Source: an uncultured Micrococcales bacterium (GTDB lineage Bacteria; Actinomycetota; Actinomycetes; S36-B12; UBA10799). From it: a stretch of DNA of 13,376 nt. Positions 1 to 5,354 of the stretch are shown here, one piece after another (position 1 is the first letter of the stretch; every line of letters starts with the position of its first letter). The stretch spans positions 1 through 13,376 of the forward strand of contig CALFYG010000102.1 of the NCBI GenBank assembly GCA_937952095.1. Reading direction: 5' to 3'. A program made the position numbers and the translations under genes. Below the pieces are notes generated by a model. The model saw nothing but the letters and a program-made list of their open reading frames with translations. It was not told where the DNA came from and ran no database searches.

Positions 1-26
1 TCCGGCCACTGCTGCAACTCCTCCAT
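1..26 (-). CDS. Possible start of a divergent gene (first 8 codons only)
   Basis: An ATG at 26 reading leftwards gives M-E-E-L-Q-Q-W-P before the window ends. It is preceded on the minus strand by a purine-rich stretch (GAGGACGGGGGA) that could act as a ribosome binding site, and about 24 nt upstream of the ATG by TAGCGT (55-50), a TANNNT -10 candidate. Eight codons are too few to assign a function or to be sure that this is a gene. If real, it is divergent from the HNH gene, and the two promoters lie about 100 bp apart. Confidence 0.3.
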
Positions 27-126
27 GCTTCCCCCGTCCTCTCACCACCACGCTATCCCGGGGGTATGACATCTGGCGGGGACGACGATGAGGGCCTCGG
101 CGGCCGAAATCCTTATCTCCAAGCCC

Positions 127-160
127 TTCCCGTATTCGAACATGTGTTCTATACTGAGGT
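127..160 (+). promoter_or_regulatory. Promoter of the DUF222-HNH gene, probably leaderless
   Basis: The -10 element is TATACT (150-155). It lies 17 bp after a weak -35 candidate, TTCCCG (127-132). The next five bases (GAGGT) lead directly to the ATG at 161, so transcription would begin at or next to the start codon. GAGG abuts the ATG too closely to serve as a Shine-Dalgarno site. The LexA box overlaps the spacer and the -10. Confidence 0.6.
136..151. promoter_or_regulatory. LexA/SOS box
   Basis: The sequence TCGAAC-ATGT-GTTCTA matches the actinobacterial/Bacillus LexA consensus CGAAC-N4-GTTCG at all but the final base. It lies in the spacer and over the first two bases of the -10 element of the HNH gene, so a bound LexA dimer would block RNA polymerase. 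Several 13E12/DUF222 proteins of mycobacteria are known DNA-damage-inducible LexA targets, which supports the reading. Other near matches in the window have the wrong spacer and were rejected. Confidence 0.75.
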
Positions 161-1366
161 ATGCCCGAAATCCCGGAAGACCCCTTCCCGTCCGTCAGCG
201 CCACGCTGGCCGACGCACGGGCACTCGACGACCAGCAGCTCGTGGAAGAACTCACGGACGTCGCACGCAGCATCCGGTCGCTGCAGGCCAAGCAGGCCGC
301 GATCATCACCGAGGTCGACTCCCGCATCCGAGCCCTTGGGTACCCCATGTCCGGGACGGCCGAGACGGTCGCAGTGACGCTGGCGATGTCACCGCGCTCG
401 GCCGAGCATCTCACCGACGTCAGCGTGGAGTTGTGTTCCCGCGAGGTGGTGTGGACCGCCCTGGCAGAGGGCCGCATCGACCTGACGAAGGCACAGCGCA
501 TCGTCGACGAGTTGCATGAAATACCCGACCCGCGGCGCGAACACCTGGAACTCCTCGCCCTCGAGTACGCGCTCGACCACACCCCTCACGAATTGCGCCG
601 CTACCTGCTCGGCCTGACCTGTGACCACGACCCCGACGCAACCCTGCGCAAGAAGGCCCTCGACAACCGCGGGGTGAGTGTGACTCCCCGCGGCCACGGC
701 ATGGCGGACATCTACGCGTACGTGTCCGTCGAGGTGGCCGAGGCGTTTATGCAAGCTCTCGAGTCCTTGGCGGCCAGCCCCGAGTGCGCCGATCCGTACC
801 AGCAGGGCGAGGACCGCACCAAGGAGCAGCGCCGCGCGGATGCCCTCGCGGGCTTCCTGGCGGCCCACTGCACCTACCGGATCAACGTCGACGTCGTCAT
901 TCCGGCTGACACCCTGATCGGCGACAACGAGTACGGGGCCGAATCCAAGCGCCTCGGCCCGATCACCTCCGAGTTGGCACGGTCCCTGTGCTTCTCGCCC
1001 GACGCACGCTGGCGCCGACTCGTCACCGATCCCGTGTCGGGGAGTCTGGTCGATCTCAGTGCCGAGACCTACCGGATCCCCGAGCGGATCCGCAACGCGG
1101 TCAAAGCCCGCGACCTCACCTGCCGCTTCCCCGGGTGCCATCGCAGCGCGGAGTTCGCCGACTGCGATCACATCGTCCCGTGGCCTCGGGGCACAACTCG
1201 GGCAACGGACCTCGCCGGTCTCTGCCGGCACCACCACCGGGTCAAGACCCACTCCGCCTGGACGGTCGAACACGACCCCAGCACACCGCGGCACGACATG
1301 GTGTGGACAAGTCCGCTCGGGACGGTTCACAAGACCACCGCCCACAACTACCACCGACGGGACTGA
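161..1366 (+). CDS. DUF222 / HNH endonuclease-domain protein (13E12 repeat family type)
   Basis: This 401-residue protein has the two-part layout of the actinobacterial DUF222-HNH family: a long helical DUF222 region (roughly residues 15-300) and a C-terminal HNH (His-Me finger) module. In the module C321-x4-C326, C335-D336-H337 and L-C355-R-HHH (357-359) are visible, consistent with a structural zinc site and the DH catalytic motif. Where the family usually has N-L before the final cysteine (the central N of HNH), this protein reads T-D-L. The length is normal. The ATG at 161 is chosen because a TATACT -10 lies just before it and no upstream ribosome binding site is needed. The LexA box implies DNA-damage induction. 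Family members are often multicopy and sometimes linked to mobile elements, but their biological role is not settled. A nuclease function is inferred from the motif. Confidence 0.88.
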   Translation: MPEIPEDPFPSVSATLADARALDDQQLVEELTDVARSIRSLQAKQAAIITEVDSRIRALGYPMSGTAETVAVTLAMSPRSAEHLTDVSVELCSREVVWTALAEGRIDLTKAQRIVDELHEIPDPRREHLELLALEYALDHTPHELRRYLLGLTCDHDPDATLRKKALDNRGVSVTPRGHGMADIYAYVSVEVAEAFMQALESLAASPECADPYQQGEDRTKEQRRADALAGFLAAHCTYRINVDVVIPADTLIGDNEYGAESKRLGPITSELARSLCFSPDARWRRLVTDPVSGSLVDLSAETYRIPERIRNAVKARDLTCRFPGCHRSAEFADCDHIVPWPRGTTRATDLAGLCRHHHRVKTHSAWTVEHDPSTPRHDMVWTSPLGTVHKTTAHNYHRRD

Positions 1367-1369
1367 GGA

Positions 1370-1389
1370 CCGGCGAGCTGTCCCGCCGG
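1370..1389 (+). terminator. Hairpin after the HNH gene (possible terminator)
   Basis: CCGGCG (1370-1375) pairs with CGCCGG (1384-1389) around an 8-nt loop, starting four bases after the stop codon of the HNH gene. No T-run follows, so at best it is a U-less actinobacterial-type terminator or an mRNA 3'-end stabiliser. Confidence 0.3.
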
Positions 1390-1506
1390 CCACCTGCCAT
1401 ACTCCTGGAACGATCGCCCTGAGCGTCTCCCGATGTGGGCCCATCGCTTCTCCACAGATCCGAATGCGAGCCCCTGCCAGCGGCGAATCCGTAGTTGCCT
1501 TGAAGC

Positions 1507-2130
1507 ATGTCCCTGACCGCGTGGCTCATCGGTGATGACACCGAGAGCATCCTCGACGACCTGACAGCCCCCGAGGGGTACCCACGGGCACAACTGTGGG
1601 TACCCCTCGACCCGACGACACACCCGACGGGCCTTCCGAAGCACCGATCGGCATGGGTGCAGCGCACCACCGACGGCGAGCAGTGGGTGGACTTCGCCCT
1701 GCCTGCGGACACGATCCTGGAGAGCATCGGACCGCAGGCGCTCGCCCACCCGAAAGCGCTGACCTACGGCACAGCGCTGCAGTCGGATGTGCAGACGCGC
1801 GACGGCGTGCTCATGGTCAGAGTCCCGCGCTACTTCAGCACGGTCGGCAGCCAGTGGACGCTGGACCAGAACGGTCAGGACCCGCTCATCACGCGGCGCG
1901 GACGCGAGACGACGTGCACGACGATCGGGGAACTCGACCTGAAGGCCTCGTGCCGCCAGGACGCGACCGAACCGGACCTAGTGATCGACGAGCGTGGCCC
2001 GCGCAGGCTGCGGCGGGACAAGGGTCGCTACTACAACGTCTCGAGTTGGGTACTCGCCAACCGCGTGATGAACGAGATCCGCAAACTGCCGCCCGGGACC
2101 ACCATCCGCTGCGCCTGGTGCGCCGACTGA
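1507..2130 (+). CDS. Unrecognised protein, paralog A of a tandem pair
   Basis: I do not recognise this 207-residue family. It is clearly related to the next gene. Residues 60-117 align without gaps to residues 65-122 of the neighbour with 23 of 58 identities, centred on V-P-R-Y-F-x-T-x-G-x-Q-W (106-117). The N-termini (A-x-x-x-G near residue 5, then V-P-L-D at 32-35) and a late L-P-P (194-196) also align, which supports the ATG at 1507. No signal peptide or membrane segment is evident. It is soluble-looking and ends in C-A-W-C. The upstream signals are weak: GAAG abuts the start and no clear -10 is seen. It is separated by 12 nt from its paralog, so they are almost certainly one operon. Codons 23-35 contain a perfect 14-bp inverted repeat (1572-1609). 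Function unknown. Confidence 0.75.
   Translation: MSLTAWLIGDDTESILDDLTAPEGYPRAQLWVPLDPTTHPTGLPKHRSAWVQRTTDGEQWVDFALPADTILESIGPQALAHPKALTYGTALQSDVQTRDGVLMVRVPRYFSTVGSQWTLDQNGQDPLITRRGRETTCTTIGELDLKASCRQDATEPDLVIDERGPRRLRRDKGRYYNVSSWVLANRVMNEIRKLPPGTTIRCAWCAD
1572..1609. repeat. Strong inverted repeat / hairpin within the paralog A gene
   Basis: CGAGGGGTACCCAC (1572-1585) is the exact reverse complement of GTGGGTACCCCTCG (1596-1609). Inside these arms a G-U and then a G-C pair extend the stem to 16 pairs, leaving a 6-nt loop (1588-1593). Each arm contains the 8-bp palindrome GGGTACCC (1576-1583 and 1598-1605), with centres 22 bp apart. In mRNA this would form a very stable hairpin about 65 nt after the start codon. 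In DNA it could be a paired protein-binding site. Confidence 0.85.
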
Positions 2131-2142
2131 GACGGAGAAGAG

Positions 2143-2874
2143 ATGCATTGTCAGGCAATCGTGTTCGGCGAGAACCCCGCACGGCTGATGGACTCGCTCA
2201 TCCGGACTGCACAGGGGCTGGACCACGTGAGCGTGCCACTGGACGTGGCCGATGCGGGTGGCCGCTCCGGCTGGCACATCATCGGCTCCGAGCACCGGCA
2301 ACTGCCCGATCAGTCCGCCTACGGGTATGGGAACTGGGTGCATTGTGTGTGGCCGACGGCGTTCCTGCGCGAACACCTGGGACCCCACGCACTGCTGTCC
2401 GACGAGATGCTTACCGCCCTCGAGGTACCCCGCGACCAGGTCCAGAAGAAGGACGGGCAATGGTGGGCGAAGGTCCCCCGCTACTTCCGGACCATCGGGG
2501 TGCAATGGTCCATCGTGTACCGCTCCTCGCGCTGGCAGGGGCACGGCAGCCGCGACGCCGCCGATGGGGCGACCGTGTCCAGCCTCGACCTGGAGCACAA
2601 CCTCACGGCCCACGACCCGAACCTCATCGTCGGACCCACGGGGCCGGTGTTCTACCAGGACCCCGAAGTCGAGGGGCGCAACGTCGTGCGCCGACGGCTC
2701 GAAGCGACCCTGCCCCTGATGCGACTGCCACCGAGCACCCCGGTGAATCTCGCGACGTGGCATGACAAGGAACCGCAGCGATACGGCTGGTCTGGCACAG
2801 GCGATGAACCGTGCTCCTGTTTCGGCAAGGAGTACGAGCACCAACGCTGGAGTCATCCAGGGTACGGGTACTGA
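2143..2874 (+). CDS. Unrecognised protein, paralog B of a tandem pair
   Basis: This 243-residue protein of unrecognised family is homologous to the preceding gene: the core W65-V66 to Q121-W122, including V-P-R-Y-F-R-T-I-G (111-119), aligns gaplessly. It also shares a later S-L-D-L...N-L-I-V-G-P region (147-165) and L-P-P (195-197). It has about 35 extra C-terminal residues rich in W, G and Y with a C-x-C motif (C224, C226) that the paralog lacks. A good Shine-Dalgarno (GGAGAAGAG, 2134-2142) precedes the ATG 12 nt after the paralog's stop, indicating co-transcription. No signal peptide, membrane span or known catalytic motif is visible. The aromatic-rich core would suit a small-molecule or protein-binding fold, but that is speculation. 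Confidence 0.78.
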   Translation: MHCQAIVFGENPARLMDSLIRTAQGLDHVSVPLDVADAGGRSGWHIIGSEHRQLPDQSAYGYGNWVHCVWPTAFLREHLGPHALLSDEMLTALEVPRDQVQKKDGQWWAKVPRYFRTIGVQWSIVYRSSRWQGHGSRDAADGATVSSLDLEHNLTAHDPNLIVGPTGPVFYQDPEVEGRNVVRRRLEATLPLMRLPPSTPVNLATWHDKEPQRYGWSGTGDEPCSCFGKEYEHQRWSHPGYGY

Positions 2875-2983
2875 GGTAGGCCGTATCGCGGACGATCAAG
2901 GCCAGCAACAGCGCCCATGACGTCGCAGGGTGGCCGACATCCCCCCGTTGACGTCGTGCGACAGCCACCGCAGTCCGCAAGAA

Positions 2984-3013
2984 ATGGCATGTTCCTGGTA
3001 ATCTTATGGCATG
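2984..3013 (+). promoter_or_regulatory. vapBC promoter and candidate operator
   Basis: TAATCT (2999-3004) is a good -10 box ending six bases before the ATG at 3011, giving a leaderless transcript. The octamer ATGGCATG occurs at 2984-2991 and again at 3006-3013. The copies are 22 bp apart and flank the -10, as expected for two operator sites on the same helix face. No clear -35 is seen at the expected distance. Autorepression by the VapB/VapC complex is typical of the family and is inferred here. Confidence 0.45.
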
Positions 3014-3244
3014 CGTACAACCATTGATATGGCAGGCAGGGTGGTGATCCCCAAGTCCCTGCGGGACGAACTCGGCTTCCGACCCGGGGAAGTGGAACTG
3101 GTACGCGACGGCGCCGGGGTGCGGATCGAACCCGTGAGCTCGGACGGTCTCGCCGAGGAGGCCGGCCGCACGGTGATCCCTGTCTCGGGAACGCCCATCG
3201 ACGACGACCTCGTTCGGGCCCTGCGGGATGCCGGCCAGCGCTGA
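3011..3244 (+). CDS. vapB: VapB-type antitoxin (SpoVT/AbrB domain)
   Basis: This is a 77-residue antitoxin. Residues 1-41 are a swapped-hairpin AbrB/MazE-like DNA-binding domain with the diagnostic D-x-A-G-R-V-V-I-P-K and L-x-x-x-G-x-x-P-G-E pattern. The acidic C-terminal tail (I-D-D-D-L-V-R-A-L) is the part that in this family wraps around and inhibits the toxin. It overlaps the next gene by 17 bp, the standard layout of type II toxin-antitoxin modules and a source of translational coupling. The start at 3011 is set by the AbrB motif and by the TAATCT box just upstream. It would repress its own promoter together with VapC. Confidence 0.88.
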   Translation: MRTTIDMAGRVVIPKSLRDELGFRPGEVELVRDGAGVRIEPVSSDGLAEEAGRTVIPVSGTPIDDDLVRALRDAGQR

Positions 3245-3650
3245 GCCGCTGCTGCTGGACACCAGCGCGGCGGTACCGCTGATCGTGGCTGACCACCCCT
3301 CGCACGAACAGGTCCTCAGACAGGTCGCGAAGAGGTCGCTCGGACTGGCAGGACACGCCGCCTTCGAGACGTATTCAGTCCTGACCAGGCTGCCGGCCCC
3401 TGCGCGGCGCAGCCCAGCAACGGTGTCGCGGGTGATCGGACTCAACTTCCCCGAGACGCGATTCCTACCTGCGGACGAGCACGTGCAGCTGCTCACACAA
3501 CTCGCGGAACTCGGTATCGCGGGCGGATCGGTGTACGACGCACTGGTGGGCATGACAGCCGCGCACCACTCGTTGGCCCTCGCCACCCGTGACGAACGCG
3601 CTCTTCCGACATACCGCCGCTTGGGGGTGACGCTGGTCGAGCTCTGGTGA
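3228..3650 (+). CDS. vapC: VapC-type toxin, PIN-domain ribonuclease
   Basis: This 140-residue PIN-domain protein is predicted to be an Mg2+-dependent ribonuclease (VapC toxins often cut tRNA or rRNA) held inactive by VapB. The four acidic active-site positions are all visible: D11 (L-L-D-T-S), E47 (F-E-T-Y-S-V-L-T), D104 (V-Y-D-A-L-V) and D122 (T-R-D-E-R-A). The toxin therefore looks intact. The length is normal for VapC. It overlaps the vapB end by 17 bp. The RNA target cannot be read from the sequence. Confidence 0.9.
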   Translation: MPASAEPLLLDTSAAVPLIVADHPSHEQVLRQVAKRSLGLAGHAAFETYSVLTRLPAPARRSPATVSRVIGLNFPETRFLPADEHVQLLTQLAELGIAGGSVYDALVGMTAAHHSLALATRDERALPTYRRLGVTLVELW

Positions 3651-3673
3651 GCACGCTGATCGACTGAGGGCAC

Positions 3674-3691
3674 GTCGGCGTTCGGGCCGAC
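3674..3691 (+). terminator. Hairpin between vapC and the SRPBCC gene
   Basis: GTCGGC (3674-3679) pairs with GCCGAC (3686-3691) around the loop GTTCGG, about 24 bases after the vapC stop codon. There is no U-tail. It is followed by another GC-rich palindromic patch (CCGGGTACCGG). It may terminate vapBC transcription. Confidence 0.35.
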
Positions 3692-3733
3692 CGGGTACCG
3701 GCTTACCTCCGCGGTCCCCGGGTAGTGGGCGCC

Positions 3734-4186
3734 ATGGCAACCATTGAAGAATCCATTGAAGTCAACGTCCCGATCCACGTCGCCTACGACCAATGGACCC
3801 AGTTCGAGGAATTCCCTCACTTCATGAAGGGGGTCGAGTCCGTCACGCAGATCGACGACACCCACCTGCACTGGAAGACGAAGATCGCGGGCGTCGAGCA
3901 CGAATATGACGCCGAGATCACCGAGCAACATCCTGAAGAACGCGTCGCCTGGCGCAGCATCGACGGAAAGACCAACGCCGGTGTGGTGACCTTCCATCAC
4001 CTGTCGGACAGTCGGACCAAAGTGATGGTGCAGATCGACTGGGCGCCCGACACTCCTGCCGAGACCGTCGGCAGCCTGGTGGGCGCCGACGATCACCGCG
4101 TGAAGGCCGACCTCGGCCGGTTCAAGGACTTCATCGAGAACCGGGGCACGGCTACGGGCGGCTGGCGGGGGAACATCGAGATCTGA
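3734..4186 (+). CDS. SRPBCC family protein (polyketide cyclase/START-like)
   Basis: This 150-residue protein has the fold signature of the SRPBCC (Bet v 1-like/cyclase-dehydrase) superfamily: I-E-E-S-I-E-V-N-V-P-I-H-V-A-Y-D-Q-W-T-Q at the N-terminus, then F-P-x-F-M-x-G-V-E-S-V near residue 30, and a long C-terminal helix (L-G-R-F-K-D-F-I-E) closing the hydrophobic pocket. These are small-molecule or lipid-binding proteins. This subgroup is common in actinobacteria and has no settled substrate. I use the ATG at 3734 because the conserved M-A-T-I-E-E start is there; an in-frame GTG at 3725 is possible. No good ribosome binding site is seen. The gene is convergent with the SGNH hydrolase, six bases away. 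Confidence 0.8.
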   Translation: MATIEESIEVNVPIHVAYDQWTQFEEFPHFMKGVESVTQIDDTHLHWKTKIAGVEHEYDAEITEQHPEERVAWRSIDGKTNAGVVTFHHLSDSRTKVMVQIDWAPDTPAETVGSLVGADDHRVKADLGRFKDFIENRGTATGGWRGNIEI

Positions 4187-4192
4187 AGTGCG

Positions 4193-4897
4193 CTAGACCC
4201 GAGCGTCGAGGAACTCACTGATCAGGTCGGCCACCACATCTGCGGACCGGTCGTTGAGGTGCAGGTTGTCGGTGAGCAGCGTGAGCCCGTTGCGGGCACT
4301 GATGGAGTCCCAGCCCTGCCGCAGCACCGCGTGCCGAAGCATCGATCGGAACACCAGCCATAGGTCCCCGGTGTACGGGGGCGGATCAGCCTCAGGAAGC
4401 AGGGCCACCAGCCGCTCATGCAGCCGAAGGACAGGCACGCCGTGCTGGGCGGCCACGTCGCGCAACGTGTCGTTGTACTGATCCACCAACTGATTGATGC
4501 GGCTGGCCAGGTCTTCGCCGAGGGGCGGGAGGTCCAGAACAGCGAGCCGGGCTGGAGTCTCGCTGAGCCGCGTCAGGATCACGTCGATCTGCTCGCCGAA
4601 CCAAGACCGCGTCGGGTCGACGGGCAGGCGCTGCTGCTTGCGGTAGCGGGCCAGCCAGGACGCGTCGAACTGCGCGTTCACGTCGTTCGTGCCGACCAGA
4701 AGCGTGACCACGTCGGGCTGTTGCGCGACCACCTCGTCGAGGCGTTGCGTGATGTTGTAGGCGAGTTGGCCGTTGACGCCGGCGTTGATGAAACGCGTCC
4801 CCGGCCAGCGGTCCTGCAGCCGCTTCACGTAGTTGGCACTGAACTGCCCTTGGGTGTTGCTGTCCCCGAGACAGACGACCAAGCTCTCGGCGGGCAT
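4193..4897 (-). CDS. SGNH/GDSL-family hydrolase
   Basis: This 234-residue protein carries all four SGNH blocks: G11-D12-S13-N14 (nucleophile S13), the block II glycine in N-A-G-V-N-G (G40), G69-T-N71-D (oxyanion N71) and D210-N-L-H213 (Asp/His of the triad). It is therefore expected to be an active esterase, lipase or deacetylase, substrate unknown. No signal peptide is present, so it is probably cytoplasmic, unlike many GDSL enzymes. The ATG at 4897 lies seven bases after TACGAT (minus strand, 4910-4905), a -10 candidate, so the gene may be leaderless with its own promoter. It lies 21 bp downstream of the secreted-protein gene on the same strand and may also be read from that gene's promoter. 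Confidence 0.88.
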   Translation of the reverse strand: MPAESLVVCLGDSNTQGQFSANYVKRLQDRWPGTRFINAGVNGQLAYNITQRLDEVVAQQPDVVTLLVGTNDVNAQFDASWLARYRKQQRLPVDPTRSWFGEQIDVILTRLSETPARLAVLDLPPLGEDLASRINQLVDQYNDTLRDVAAQHGVPVLRLHERLVALLPEADPPPYTGDLWLVFRSMLRHAVLRQGWDSISARNGLTLLTDNLHLNDRSADVVADLISEFLDARV

Positions 4898-4904
4898 GGG
4901 GCCA

Positions 4905-4910
4905 ATCGTA
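4905..4910 (-). promoter_or_regulatory. -10 element for the SGNH hydrolase (leaderless)
   Basis: TACGAT on the minus strand fits TANNNT and stands seven bases before the ATG at 4897, in the 21-bp gap after the upstream gene. There is no recognisable -35 or Shine-Dalgarno site. Confidence 0.4.
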
Positions 4911-4918
4911 GAGAAGGC

Positions 4919-5269
4919 TCAGCCGCCCAGTGCCCACGCGGTGGTCACGACCTTGCCCTTGCGGCACACGATCGCAAGCCGGTTGACCTTCGCTGCCTTC
5001 TTCCGCGCCGCCTTGGGGCCGTCCTTGCAACTGGCGACTAGTTCATCGAGCGGCGGGGCGAGGGCACCACCGGTGGAGATGTAGGAGGTCCACAGCAAGG
5101 TGGCGTCCGCGCAGCTGAGGTTCTTCACCTTGACCTTGATCGCCAGGGGTTGCGGGAGGCCGGCCATCTTGACCGGGCCGCAACTCTTCAGCGGCGCGGC
5201 GGTAGCGGGACCGGCCGCCAGTGGCACAGCCACAGCGGACGCCGCGAGGGCGATGATCAATCGACGCAT
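4919..5269 (-). CDS. Small secreted protein with four cysteines, function unknown
   Basis: This 116-residue protein begins with a classical Sec signal peptide (M-R-R-L-I-I-A-L-A-A-S-A-V-A-V, then G-P-A-T-A-A), with likely cleavage after A25. The mature part is about 91 residues and lysine/arginine-rich, especially K-D-G-P-K-A-A-R-K-K-A-A-K (82-94). It has four cysteines (C30, C53, C81, C102), which could form two disulfides outside the cell. The pattern N-L-S-C-A-D-A around C53 resembles small actinobacterial exported proteins that have no assigned role. The ATG at 5269 is chosen over longer in-frame starts because it begins the signal peptide and lies seven bases after the -10 candidate TAGCGT. 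It is divergent from the porphyrinogen oxidase gene. Confidence 0.72.
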   Translation of the reverse strand: MRRLIIALAASAVAVPLAAGPATAAPLKSCGPVKMAGLPQPLAIKVKVKNLSCADATLLWTSYISTGGALAPPLDELVASCKDGPKAARKKAAKVNRLAIVCRKGKVVTTAWALGG

Positions 5270-5276
5270 GCCGGGG

Positions 5277-5282
5277 ACGCTA
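5277..5282 (-). promoter_or_regulatory. -10 element for the small secreted protein (leaderless)
   Basis: TAGCGT on the minus strand (TANNNT) lies seven bases before the ATG at 5269. No -35 is obvious. Confidence 0.4.
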
Positions 5283-5311
5283 CTCCCGTCCAGCCCTGCG
5301 GGGCATCGGTC

Positions 5312-5354
5312 GAACGGGGCATTTCGTTCCCGTGGATCCGACGGCTGAGACAAT
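5312..5354 (+). promoter_or_regulatory. Candidate promoter/operator of the porphyrinogen oxidase operon
   Basis: GACAAT (5349-5354) could be a -10 lying seven bases before an in-frame GTG at 5362. TTCCCG (5327-5332) is a weak -35 candidate 16 bp upstream. The inverted repeat GAACG (5312-5316) / CGTTC (5325-5329) lies over the -35 region and GGGGCAT is repeated at 5300-5306 and 5316-5322, so a regulator could bind here. The evidence is weak. Confidence 0.3.

Noticed and set aside
389..1444. A 351-codon minus-strand frame opposite the HNH gene
   Set aside because: The plus strand carries a complete DUF222-HNH protein with zinc and catalytic motifs; the reverse frame has none.
2918..2969. TGACGTCG direct repeats and a GGTGGC/GCCACC pair between paralog B and vapB
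   Set aside because: The repeats are short and the loop is 29 nt. No promoter or terminator geometry fits, so no function is assigned to this 136-bp gap.
2624..4096. A 490-codon open frame on the minus strand
   Set aside because: It runs antisense across paralog B, vapBC and the SRPBCC gene, all well supported by motifs. It shows no family motif and is typical of long shadow frames in high-GC DNA.
4665..4680. LexA-like CGAAC...GTTC
   Set aside because: The spacer is five bases instead of four and it is inside the SGNH coding sequence.
5311..5329. LexA-like CGAAC...GTTC upstream of the porphyrinogen oxidase
   Set aside because: The spacer is ten bases, too long for a LexA box; kept only as a generic inverted repeat.
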